A DNA stretch of 19,194 bases, from assembly GCA_964433155.1 (NCBI GenBank), contig CAYSQE010000018.1, forward strand, positions 1 to 19,194, written 5' to 3'. Positions 6,174 to 12,975 of this stretch are shown here, piece after piece. The position numbers were made by a program, and so were the translations under genes. The stretch comes from 2-01-FULL-40-13 sp964433155. GTDB lineage: Bacteria; Patescibacteriota; Microgenomatia; UBA1406; GWC2-37-13. The notes beneath the pieces were generated by a model. The model made no database searches and had not been told where the DNA came from. It worked only from the letters and a program-made list of their open reading frames with translations. Each line of letters opens with the position of its first letter. Position 1 is the first letter of the stretch.

Positions 6174-6497
6174 TTAATATTTTGCTGCGAGGGAACGATT
6201 CGAACGTTCATAAACGGATTCAGAGTCCGTTGTCCTACCGTTAGACGACCTCGCAAGATTTTCAAAAATTTTTTTCATTTCTCTTCTTCCAGATCTACTC
6301 TTCAAGAATTTTTCCCTTTTAATTGCATCTTCTAAAGATAAAAATGCTTCATCATATATTAATATCCACGGTTTGTATCGTTTTGTATAATGACTCTCAC
6401 CACTATTGTGTTGAACCAACCTTTTTCTTATATCATTAGTATAGTCAACATAACTCTTTTTGAAATGTTCACTTTTTAAAATATAAACGTGATTCAT
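6174..6497 (-). CDS. GIY-YIG domain protein reading through tRNA-Gln
   Basis: A 107-residue ORF. Residues 1-80 are a GIY-YIG domain: MNHVYILKS, KRLVQHNSG with the conserved Arg, HYTKRYKPW, and AIKREKFLKS with the conserved Glu. The second motif, normally YxG, reads YVD here (residues 16-18), a Gly to Asp change that may impair catalysis. Residues from about 81 on (NLARSSNGRTTDSESVYERS and the residues after it) are the translation of the complete tRNA-Gln gene and are unlikely to have been selected as protein. Immediately upstream are a GC-rich repeat (6509-6541) and a tRNA 5'-end-like fragment. The arrangement copies the one at 1-377. Confidence 0.8.
   Translation of the reverse strand: MNHVYILKSEHFKKSYVDYTNDIRKRLVQHNSGESHYTKRYKPWILIYDEAFLSLEDAIKREKFLKSRSGRREMKKIFENLARSSNGRTTDSESVYERSNRSLAAKY
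6185..6255 (-). tRNA. tRNA-Gln(CTG)
   Basis: A complete 71-nt cloverleaf: acceptor TGCGAGG/CCTCGCA (7 of 7 pairs with the U1-A72 typical of tRNA-Gln), D arm GTCT..GGAC, anticodon stem ACGGA/TCCGT with loop CTCTGAA (anticodon CTG), 4-nt variable loop, and T stem GAACG/CGTTC with loop TTCGAAT. Discriminator is G and CCA is not encoded. The whole gene is also read in frame as the tail of the GIY-YIG ORF that overlaps it. Confidence 0.93.
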
Positions 6498-6508
6498 ATG
6501 TTTGTCTA

Positions 6509-6541
6509 TCCGCCTCGGCTCGCCTCAGCTAGACGGGCCAT
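6509..6541. repeat. GC-rich tRNA-associated repeat, copy 2
   Basis: A 33-bp element from TCCGCCTCGGCTCG to GACGGGCCAT, nearly identical to 6130-6165. It lies between a tRNA 5'-end-like sequence and the GIY-YIG start codon (6497). Confidence 0.65.
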
Positions 6542-6556
6542 TATAGCCGACCGGGC
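6536..6556 (-). pseudogene. possible tRNA 5'-end fragment
   Basis: The minus strand from 6556 reads GCCCGG, TC, then GGC-TATAATG-GCC, which resembles an acceptor 5' strand and a D arm. No anticodon or T arm follows; the GC-rich repeat begins instead. The acceptor does not pair with the tRNA 3' half at 6087, so the two are not pieces of one gene. Confidence 0.35.
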
Positions 6557-6561
6557 AATTT

Positions 6562-6828
6562 TTATATATCTGACAATACTCCTTTTTGAATATACTGTTT
6601 GATTAACGATTGATAGGGAATATTGATAGCATTTGCTTTTTCCTTAACCCTATTTAGGAGATATTCAGGAATTCTAATGGAAATTGATCTGCTTGTTGGT
6701 TTCAAATTGGGAAAACTCACCTCTTCGAAATCGTCTGGCTCAAAATATTCAGATAAGTCAATATTCCACCAAAACTCTCTTTCTTCATCCTCATTTTTGA
6801 ACTTTGGCAGTACGAGTTTTTTTTTCAT
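6562..6828 (-). CDS. BrnA-like ribbon-helix-helix antitoxin
   Basis: An 88-residue protein. Residues 1-45 are acidic and aromatic (EDEEREFWWNIDLSEYFEPD), the toxin-binding part in BrnA/CopG antitoxins. Residues about 46-85 (RSISIRIPEYLLNRVKEKAN, then PYQSLIKQYIQKGV) form a ribbon-helix-helix that binds DNA as a dimer. The start is set by a strong Shine-Dalgarno (AGGAGGTG) inside the toxin gene. The toxin reads 38 bp into this gene, giving the toxin-first order typical of BrnTA. It would repress the palindrome at 7104-7125. Confidence 0.8.
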   Translation of the reverse strand: MKKKLVLPKFKNEDEEREFWWNIDLSEYFEPDDFEEVSFPNLKPTSRSISIRIPEYLLNRVKEKANAINIPYQSLIKQYIQKGVLSDI

Positions 6829-7105
6829 AAATAGACACCTCCTTTTTATTTATGTTTCGTGATGAAATTATTCTAATGTTATTTTTCCTATAGGTAAAGA
6901 CTGTATAAAGTAATCTCTCTTTTTTCGTTTTTCCGATAATGATAAATCGTTCCTCTTTTTGTGAATGAAAAACATCTTTATAAATTATTTTATTCGTATC
7001 CCAAAATGGCTCTTCACTTTCTTTATCACTTACGTTATGCTTTAAATTCTTTTCAATATTTACTTTATCCCAATCAAACTCTAATGCTTTCTTAATAATC
7101 CTCAT
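6791..7105 (-). CDS. brnT: BrnT-type (DUF497) ribonuclease toxin
   Basis: A 104-residue DUF497/BrnT protein, a RelE-like ribonuclease toxin. Family signatures in order: FDWDKVNIEKNLKHNVS (10-26), a degenerate segment DTNKIIYKDVFHS, EERFIIIGKT (51-60), LLYTVFTYRKN and IRIISSRNINKKE (77-89), then IYE. A Lys/Asn replaces some usual residues (family KHGVS is KHNVS here). It is the first gene of a two-gene operon with the antitoxin at 6562, driven by TTGACA-18 nt-TATAAT ending 11 nt before the ATG. Toxicity is inferred from family only. Confidence 0.85.
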   Translation of the reverse strand: MRIIKKALEFDWDKVNIEKNLKHNVSDKESEEPFWDTNKIIYKDVFHSQKEERFIIIGKTKKERLLYTVFTYRKNNIRIISSRNINKKEVSIYEKKTRTAKVQK

Positions 7106-7146
7106 GTATATACTGTATTATACATTGTGGTGGAAAGAACTGTCAA
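7104..7146 (-). promoter_or_regulatory. promoter and operator of the BrnTA-like module
   Basis: On the minus strand TTGACA (7141-7146), 18-nt spacer, TATAAT (7117-7122). The -10 box lies in a 22-bp inverted repeat with perfect 7-bp arms ATGTATA / TATACAT (7104-7125) that reaches the start codon. It is also close to the divergent gene at 7176, so antitoxin binding could affect both. Confidence 0.65.
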
Positions 7147-7175
7147 GCCTCAGAAAGCATGATACTATTAATCAT

Positions 7176-7910
7176 ATGGACGAACCAAATAAAACACAAC
7201 CTCTAAACTATACACCACTTAAAAAAATTAAATTACAGAGTTCACCTCATCAGAAGATTCACGATGCCATAATTGGAGAACATTTACTAGATGAGGCTTT
7301 TATGTGGCAAAAAACATTTTTATTTAGCATCCTCATTTTTGTTTTTCTATTTATCTACCAATTTCTTCTTAATGGAAATTACAATAAGTACTCTATTAAC
7401 AGCGCCTTGGCTTCGACCTCAATGATTTTGATCGGCCTCTCTTTTGCTCTAAGCGGCATCTGCTATTTCTGGAACTTTGCCGATTCGAAAATAATCTATC
7501 GCAAGCATCTTGGAGTCATTGGTTTTTTCTACGCAGCCATCCATAGCGGAATATCTTTTTTTTTATATCCAAAAAGTGCTCCTCTTGAGTATTTTTTAAG
7601 CGAAAGTAGACGTGTTCCATTTCTCTTTGGTTTATCAGCTTTGATCATACTTCTTATGATGGCAATGATCTCAAATCGCTTTTCAATTCAAAAACTTGGC
7701 GGAAAGGTCTGGAGGAACCTTCTGCATCTTGGCTACCTCGCGTATGTGTTTGTGATTTTGCACATTATTTTTCTCAATTTGGATTCGATTAAAACCTATC
7801 TTCCACCAACTTTCATGATCATTCTTGGACTTGGTCTACTCGTCCTCCTCCTTCGCCTTGTCCTTTACTGGAAAATCAAAAAGCCGTCAAATAGTACAAG
7901 TCCCATGTAA
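7176..7910 (+). CDS. ferric reductase-like transmembrane (MsrQ/YedZ-like) heme protein
   Basis: A 244-residue protein with a polar N-terminus of about 45 residues, then about six membrane helices, and a basic end (LVLYWKIKKPSNSTSPM). Helix-embedded His candidates for b-type heme ligation: RKHLGVIG, AAIHSGI, LLHLGYLA and ILHIIF. The pattern RKHLG..FFYAAIH and KVWRNLLHLGYLAYVFVILH is that of the ferric-reductase-like domain shared by MsrQ, YedZ and eukaryotic ferric reductases, which move electrons across the membrane. No cytoplasmic FAD/NAD domain is present, so a partner would be needed; no MsrP-like gene is nearby. Start: the ATG at 7176 lies 7 nt after TACTAT (7163-7168); the frame open back to 7104 would cross the toxin operator. 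Confidence 0.75.
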   Translation: MDEPNKTQPLNYTPLKKIKLQSSPHQKIHDAIIGEHLLDEAFMWQKTFLFSILIFVFLFIYQFLLNGNYNKYSINSALASTSMILIGLSFALSGICYFWNFADSKIIYRKHLGVIGFFYAAIHSGISFFLYPKSAPLEYFLSESRRVPFLFGLSALIILLMMAMISNRFSIQKLGGKVWRNLLHLGYLAYVFVILHIIFLNLDSIKTYLPPTFMIILGLGLLVLLLRLVLYWKIKKPSNSTSPM

Positions 7911-7949
7911 AATACATACTATGAATTTTGTAGTCGAATCATCAAAGCC

Positions 7950-7988
7950 AGCCGAGATGAACTAGATTATACTCTAGACGTCTCAGCT
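7950..7988. repeat. intergenic hairpin after the 7176 gene
   Basis: Inner stem CTAGA/TCTAG, outer pairs GAGA/TCTC and AGC/GCT, with small internal loops. No T-run follows, so it is not a classical terminator; it may be another palindromic element. The 7911-8072 stretch holds nothing else I can name. Confidence 0.4.
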
Positions 7989-8072
7989 GCTAAAACATGC
8001 TCAATTCGCAACCCATGACATTAGGCTAAAGTGAATAAAGGCAAGTATTGAGTATTGTCGCCCAACTTCGTC

Positions 8073-8100
8073 TTGACAGTGAAAAACCAAACGATATAAT
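8073..8100 (+). promoter_or_regulatory. promoter of the 8108 gene, leaderless
   Basis: TTGACA (8073-8078), 16-nt spacer, TATAAT (8095-8100), 7 nt before the ATG at 8108. It resembles the promoter at 8822-8849 in spacer length, A-rich spacer and the bases after the -10. Confidence 0.7.
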
Positions 8101-8107
8101 GAGCCCT

Positions 8108-8623
8108 ATGTCGCTGGAAGATCTTGGTGCCCAAGAAGCAATCCATTCAGAAACTCCACTTTTGGGAAGAATGATTGACGAGCAGCAAACAAATGGGGGA
8201 GGATGTTTTTATTTTCTGCTGTCGGCTAATGAGGTGCATCCGGCACTTTTATCAATCACTCCTCAAGTTTTAAAGGCCTTACTTCTGCCTCCTCCTTACA
8301 TCCGTAAGGGTATGACATTTACTTATTTTGTTAGCAGTTTTAATGAGGAGATACTTCAGATAGCTGGTCCGTATGGTATCCAACAAGTCTCTATCGAGCT
8401 TGTTTTAGCCAATAGCGGCGAAAACCGCTTTGCGAGAGTTTCTGAAACAAGATGCACTGGTTTAAATCGGGCTGAAAAGCTATTTGTTCAGTCAAGAGCT
8501 CCACAAATACCAAATACAATTCGAAACGTACTCAACTATCTAACCCAAATCAATAAAGTAAACGGTTTTTCTGCAATTCCAGATGGACTATTGTTTCAAG
8601 TAGTACCCAAACTTATTCAATAA
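8108..8623 (+). CDS. hypothetical protein, 171 aa
   Basis: A 171-residue soluble protein of mixed sheet and helix: a GGGCFYFLLSANEVHP segment, Pro-rich LLPPPYIRKG, then several probable strands (MTFTYFVSSF, QQVSIELVLAN) and helix IRNVLNYLTQIN. No family recognised. The start at 8108 follows from the promoter 7 nt upstream; a longer frame from a TTG at 8048 would include that promoter. The N-terminus MSLEDLGAQEA and the promoter resemble those of the broken gene at 8857 (MPQEDLRAAIA), and both genes end against a convergent leuS 3' end. Confidence 0.6.
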   Translation: MSLEDLGAQEAIHSETPLLGRMIDEQQTNGGGCFYFLLSANEVHPALLSITPQVLKALLLPPPYIRKGMTFTYFVSSFNEEILQIAGPYGIQQVSIELVLANSGENRFARVSETRCTGLNRAEKLFVQSRAPQIPNTIRNVLNYLTQINKVNGFSAIPDGLLFQVVPKLIQ

Positions 8624-8691
8624 CAAAATTGAGTATCTTGCCTGGAACGTAGATTACTTTATATTTTTTCGCTCCGTGTGTTTTCTCACTC
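8615..8691 (-). pseudogene. remnant of a leuS 3' end
   Basis: The minus strand encodes KKYKVIYVPGKILNFV followed by IE and a stop. The intact leuS ends KKYKVIYVLGKILNFV followed by LL. A 25-bp block (8645-8669) is identical to 10242-10266. The remnant carries VPGK, the more usual residue order at the LeuRS C-terminus, where the intact gene has VLGK. Upstream on this strand the frame is interrupted by stops; 8692-8820 shows no further leuS similarity that I can see, only AT-rich sequence with short inverted repeats. Confidence 0.75.
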
Positions 8692-8821
8692 GTAAGAGTT
8701 CACGATCTTTGACAAACTTTTACCGTTCGAGCGAAAGTCGAGAACTTCTTGATTCGGCTTTTAGCCTCACTCGAAGAATAACGTGTCAAGAATTGTGAAT
8801 AGTTACTCTCACTCTTATCCG

Positions 8822-8849
8822 TTGAAATCGAAAAATTAAAAGATATAAT
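8822..8849 (+). promoter_or_regulatory. promoter of the 8857 gene, leaderless
   Basis: TTGAAA (8822-8827), 16-nt spacer, TATAAT (8844-8849), 7 nt before the ATG at 8857. The ATG at 8848 is part of the -10 box and so is not the start. Confidence 0.65.
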
Positions 8850-8856
8850 GTGCTCT

Positions 8857-10215
8857 ATGCCACAAGAAGATCTGCGAGCTGCAATAGCAGCAACCAGCTC
8901 ACTAGAACGTGATTTTCGATTTGAATATCAAGGTATTGTCTTTGATCGTCTTCACCCATTCGACGTAACATCTCCATATCACATTGATATTCTAAAAAAA
9001 GCACAGACTCAAGGAATAAACCTAATATTTGTTACTGGAATAGATACTGACCGAGAAGGAGAAATGCTGCCAGAGATCTTATGGACTGCTGGCGTTGCGA
9101 AAGAACAAGCAGAAAAGTGGAGAGAGTTCTATGACAAAGAATTAAACTTTTCTAGATTTTTAGATGAAAGTCGTAAAGGTTCTCTTTATCGCCGAGATGA
9201 AATCTGGGTGAAAGATCTCGTCCAACAAAAACCGAAAAGACAAGCTGTGCTTGGTTTTTCTCTTGATGGCGAACCTATGTCGATACCAAGCGGTAGATTT
9301 TTTCGGCGGGAAGGGAGGAGTCTTAAATCAGAAGAAGACACGATTAGAAATTTATTTCTAGACGAATCATCTCCAATTTTTTTAGCTGACGATAAATACT
9401 CGTCACATTCTCACCCAAAACAAGATGTCTATATTCAAGAAGGGAAAAAACCAGAAGTACAAGCAGCGATTGAACAGCACTATCTTCAACAAACTTAGGT
9501 CAACGAAGGTGATTTTAGAACTCTTAGAGACATTATTAATCGTCTCAAAGGAAAAAACGAAGATGAGCTATGGAATTATAGAGAACTTTCGGAGGGAGCA
9601 ATTCTTGTATATGGGGCTGTTGAAGATGTCTATAGGAAGTTTATTGAAAGGCAAGGTAGGCGTGCTAAACAAGAATTAACTGTAGATCAATTGCCTATAG
9701 ACCTCATCGCAAGATTACCTGCTCCAATTGTTACATATTTAACTTCCCAAGCTACTCTTACTCAAAATCCACTAAGGCTAAAAATTAAGGTCGATAGAAA
9801 ACATTCATTTCACTGGGATAAAGATTCATACGGGCGTCCTAGCATCGATGACTCACACCAAATTAATTTCTCATTTGGAACTCGTAAACAAGCTCTTTTG
9901 TCACTCATATTAGAAACTTACAAACGTTCATTGCCAAGAAAATCTTATGATAGGACTTTTCTTCCTTCTTCAGCTCAGTATTCTTGTTCACTCACTGCCA
10001 ATTTTTCAACGCCACAACCTAAAAAAAATTGGGGAGGGCAGGTATTTCAAAAAGAACTCCACCATCTATCAGAATTTTTAAGAGATGAAGTTAATTTTGG
10101 GATGGGAGAGTTTCAAAGCAGCCAATTCAGGCAGTCTGCTTTACCACGTAATGAAGCTAGGGTGAGGAATTTAAATTTTGTTGAGACATTGTTGTCTATA
10201 ATCGCCTCCTCATAG
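8857..10215 (+). pseudogene. unknown protein gene interrupted by in-frame TAG at 9496
   Basis: One continuous frame from 8857 to 10215 (452 codons) is broken only by TAG at 9496-9498. The part before it gives 213 residues; after the stop the same frame carries on with protein-like sequence (GDFRTLRDIINRLKGK, then SEGAILVYGAVEDVYRKFIE) to a stop that overlaps the end of leuS by 6 bp. No frameshift is needed to join the halves. I do not recognise the family. Visible stretches include FVTGIDTDREGEML (about 65-78) and, after the stop, PAPIVTYLTSQATLT and HSFHWDKDSYGRPS. It may be a recent nonsense mutant, two products, or readthrough; a dead or dying gene is simplest. Confidence 0.6.
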
Positions 10216-12897
10216 CAAAACAAAATTGAGGATTTTGCCGAGAACGTAGATTACTTTATATTTTTTTCCACCTACATATTTTTTCACCCTCTCATCTTTT
10301 AATGCTATTTGCTCTATTTTAGTCTTATCTCCTATCTCATTACTCTTTACTTGAATTACTGTTCGCACTTTTCCATCAACTTGCACTGGGATCGTCACAT
10401 CTTCATCTACTATCTTGTCCACAATCCTTGGCCAACTACTTAAATGTATCGATTCATTTTCTTTAAAGACTCTTCTCCAGATCTCCTCTGTCATAAACGG
10501 GGCAAACGGCGAGAGAAGCTTTAGAAAGTTCTTAGCTTGTTGGTGGTTAAGTTGTTGGGCTAAGAAGCTTGTTTTGTTTAAAGGTAAAGAAGAAGGTCCT
10601 TTTTCTTTCACTCTTGACCTAACCTCCCCACCATACTGGCTTCCTAACCTTTTACCGCCTTGACTAGATTTCTCCCATTCATTTAAAAACTCCATCATTG
10701 CCGCAATCGCCGTATTCATTTTAATTTTTTCAATATCATGAGTTACTTTTTTTATGGTTTTTTGAAGTTTGGCAATTAATTGTTTATTTTCTTCAAGAGA
10801 TGGCGAATCAAAATTTTTTGAGACTTTCTGTTTGAGCAAGGGAGCTTCGAAGCGACCCCTCAAATTTTGAGGATGAGCAAGAAACGACTGGTTCCGACGT
10901 ACGTCGGAAGGCGAGTTAAGTCGAGATAAAATTTCTGACGAGCCATCTTTATAACTTTGAAAAACATTCCAGACTCTATTCAAAAACCTATGAACTCCAG
11001 CAATAGTTTTATCTGACCACGGCCCTGTTGCTTCATACGGCATCATAAAACAAAGATATAGGCGCACCGTGTCGCTTCCGTACTCAGCTACCACATCATC
11101 TGGGTTGATAACATTCCCTTTTGACTTACTCATTCTATTACCATCTGGACCTAAGACCACTCCATGTTGGATTCGTTTTAAGGCAAATTCCTCATATCCC
11201 ACAAATCCCTCATCTTTGAAAAACTTAGTGAAAAATCTGGCGTATAGAGTGTGTCCTAATGTGTGTTCGCTGCCGCCGAAATACACATTAACCGGAGTCA
11301 ATCTGCCGACCGCGTCTGTCGAAAAAGGACCGTCCTGATAGTGGGGACTAACATATCTAAACCAATACCAGGCGGAGTCGAAGAACGTATCTAATGTTTC
11401 TGCATCTCTCTTGGCTTTTCCTCCACACTTCCAACATCTCACTTCTAGCCACTTCTCATTTGTTGCCAGCGGCGGTTTACCTTTTGGTGTAAAGTCTACC
11501 TCGTAAGGCAATTCAACGGGTAAATTTTCGTATTCTTCTGCAACAATTCCGTCCTTAGGACAATGAATCATAGGCACTGGCGTGCCCCAATAACGTTGAC
11601 GTGAAACCGACCAATCATGGAGATGATAATTGTAATGCCTTTTTCCTATGCTTTGTTTTTCTATCCACACGACAACGTCATGAATGCTCTCCTCGACTTT
11701 TCTTCCTGTAAACGGACCTGAATTCTTTAGAACCCCTTTGTTGTTGTGGGCATCGACAGGTGTATTTTTTTCAAATCGCTCAACAACCTCTTTAAGTTTT
11801 AATTTATATTTTTTCGCAAATTCATAATCTCTTTTGTCATGAGCCGAGCAGCGAATTATTCCTGTGCCAAAATCCATAAGGGCAAAGTTTGCTACCCATA
11901 TTGGCATATTCTCCGCTCCAAATGGATCTTTTGCATATCTGCCCGTAAATACGCCCTCTTTTGTATCAATCTCTTTTAATCGTTCTTCTGCGGTTTTTCC
12001 TTTCATTTTATTTACAAATCTCAACACGTCTTTTTCAGACTTACTTCCTCTGACTAATTTTCTTACCAAAGGATGTTCTGGAGCTATGACGATAAATGTA
12101 TCTGCCCAAAGCCAGGCAGGATAAGCAGAAAAAGTCTCAAAATCCAAATCCATATCAACCACTTTGTGTTTGATGAGCACTCCTTCTTTTTTTCCTATCC
12201 AATTATTCTGCCCCACCTTCACCTGCATTGGCCAGTCTACGGTTTGCTTATCCCACACCAACCTATCAGCATATTTTGTGATTTTGAGGAACCATTGTTC
12301 AACTTCTTTTTGGACGATTTCGTTGCCACAACGCCAACATTTTCCATTATCTACATTTTCATTGGCTAAAACCGTCTGGTCAAACTCGCACCAGTTAGAC
12401 ATAGCCTTTCCCCTATATGCTAAGCCCCGTTCATACATTTTCAAAAATATCCATTGGTTCCATCGATAGTACTCAGGCAGACAGGTTATCACCACATCGT
12501 CCCAGTTATTGAGCATGGTCCCCATGGTGTGAAATTGTCTTGTCATATTTTCGATATTTTTCATCGTCCAATCCTTAGGATGGATTTTTCTTTTTATGGC
12601 AGCGTTTTCAGCTGGTAAGCCAAACGCATCGTAGCCCATGGGAAAAAATACGTCGTACCCATTCATCCTTTTATATCTCGCTAAAACGTCGGCTGTCGTA
12701 AACGTAAACCAATGTCCAATATGCAGATCTCCCGAAGTATACGGCAGCTCAACAAGATTATAGAATTTTTCCTTGCCCTCCGAAGCTTTAGCGAAGGAGG
12801 GTTTTTCAAGATTCGCAAAAACGAATTTGTTTATTCCTTCCTTCCTCCATTTTCCTATCCACTTTTTCTCAATCTCTTGGGGAAAATATTTTTGCAT
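10210..12897 (-). CDS. leuS: leucyl-tRNA synthetase
   Basis: An 895-residue class I synthetase that charges tRNA-Leu. Domains in order: catalytic HIGH motif in YTSGDLHIGHW (53-63); zinc-type CWRCGNE near 180; CP1 editing domain with FGTGIIRCSAHDKRDYEFA around 340-358; a second CWKCGG; KMSKS loop as RMSKSKGNVINPDD near 587-600; anticodon-binding helices; and a C-terminal domain ending KKYKVIYVLGKILNFV. Two stretches look inserted: PSFAKASEGK (33-42) and about 45 residues near 652-698, both encoded by palindromic DNA. A -10 box TATAAT (12905-12910, minus) ends 7 nt before the ATG. The frame is intact, so the enzyme is probably functional. Confidence 0.96.
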   Translation of the reverse strand: MQKYFPQEIEKKWIGKWRKEGINKFVFANLEKPSFAKASEGKEKFYNLVELPYTSGDLHIGHWFTFTTADVLARYKRMNGYDVFFPMGYDAFGLPAENAAIKRKIHPKDWTMKNIENMTRQFHTMGTMLNNWDDVVITCLPEYYRWNQWIFLKMYERGLAYRGKAMSNWCEFDQTVLANENVDNGKCWRCGNEIVQKEVEQWFLKITKYADRLVWDKQTVDWPMQVKVGQNNWIGKKEGVLIKHKVVDMDLDFETFSAYPAWLWADTFIVIAPEHPLVRKLVRGSKSEKDVLRFVNKMKGKTAEERLKEIDTKEGVFTGRYAKDPFGAENMPIWVANFALMDFGTGIIRCSAHDKRDYEFAKKYKLKLKEVVERFEKNTPVDAHNNKGVLKNSGPFTGRKVEESIHDVVVWIEKQSIGKRHYNYHLHDWSVSRQRYWGTPVPMIHCPKDGIVAEEYENLPVELPYEVDFTPKGKPPLATNEKWLEVRCWKCGGKAKRDAETLDTFFDSAWYWFRYVSPHYQDGPFSTDAVGRLTPVNVYFGGSEHTLGHTLYARFFTKFFKDEGFVGYEEFALKRIQHGVVLGPDGNRMSKSKGNVINPDDVVAEYGSDTVRLYLCFMMPYEATGPWSDKTIAGVHRFLNRVWNVFQSYKDGSSEILSRLNSPSDVRRNQSFLAHPQNLRGRFEAPLLKQKVSKNFDSPSLEENKQLIAKLQKTIKKVTHDIEKIKMNTAIAAMMEFLNEWEKSSQGGKRLGSQYGGEVRSRVKEKGPSSLPLNKTSFLAQQLNHQQAKNFLKLLSPFAPFMTEEIWRRVFKENESIHLSSWPRIVDKIVDEDVTIPVQVDGKVRTVIQVKSNEIGDKTKIEQIALKDERVKKYVGGKKYKVIYVLGKILNFVLL
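10808..10936. repeat. palindromic repeat inserted in frame in leuS
   Basis: A chain of perfect palindromes: GCTTCGAAGC (10844-10853), CCTCAAATTTTGAGG (10858-10872) and TTCCGACGTACGTCGGAA (10892-10909), bounded by AAATTTT-like ends. It aligns over about 100 bp with 16320-16431 inside the CoA fusion gene. It adds about 45 residues between the catalytic core and anticodon-binding helices of LeuRS, without breaking the frame. Edges are approximate. Confidence 0.65.
12776..12801. repeat. short palindromic insert near the leuS start
   Basis: Arms CCCTCC and GGAGGG around a central GAAGCTTTAGCGAA. On the coding strand it gives PSFAKASEGK at residues 33-42, in the linker before the catalytic core, where LeuRS proteins vary. 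Peptides of the SFAKA-type recur in CPR proteins as far as I recall; this copy needs a database check. Confidence 0.5.
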
Positions 12898-12904
12898 AAA
12901 ATGA

Positions 12905-12910
12905 ATTATA
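12905..12910 (-). promoter_or_regulatory. -10 box of leuS
   Basis: TATAAT on the minus strand, 7 nt before the leuS ATG. I see no convincing -35. It is divergent from the promoter at 12939-12968. Confidence 0.5.
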
Positions 12911-12938
12911 CAAAATGACTAATAATTTATGCTTTATA

Positions 12939-12968
12939 TTAACACTGATGAAATTTGTTTGATATACT
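12939..12968 (+). promoter_or_regulatory. promoter of the 12976 gene, leaderless
   Basis: TTAACA (12939-12944), 18-nt spacer, TATACT (12963-12968), 7 nt before the ATG at 12976. The frame open from a TTG at 12955 would cross this -10 box. Confidence 0.6.
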
Positions 12969-12975
12969 ACTGCTT

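Noticed and set aside
8692..8820. Possible third copy of the leuS/CoA-gene palindromic repeat between the leuS remnant and the 8857 promoter.
   Set aside because: Short shared words (TCGAG, GCGAA) but no continuous alignment and no long palindrome.
9040..9070. DTDREGE in the 8857 gene looks like the Toprim motif of type IA topoisomerases.
   Set aside because: Only this short string matches; no upstream Toprim glutamate region or other topoisomerase motif is visible in the frame, so it is probably chance.
9496..9498. Recoding of TAG, possibly with the UUA tRNA-like copy as suppressor.
   Set aside because: TAG ends several intact genes in the window (for example 2486 and 14187), and the tRNA-like copy lacks its T-stem partner and acceptor strand.
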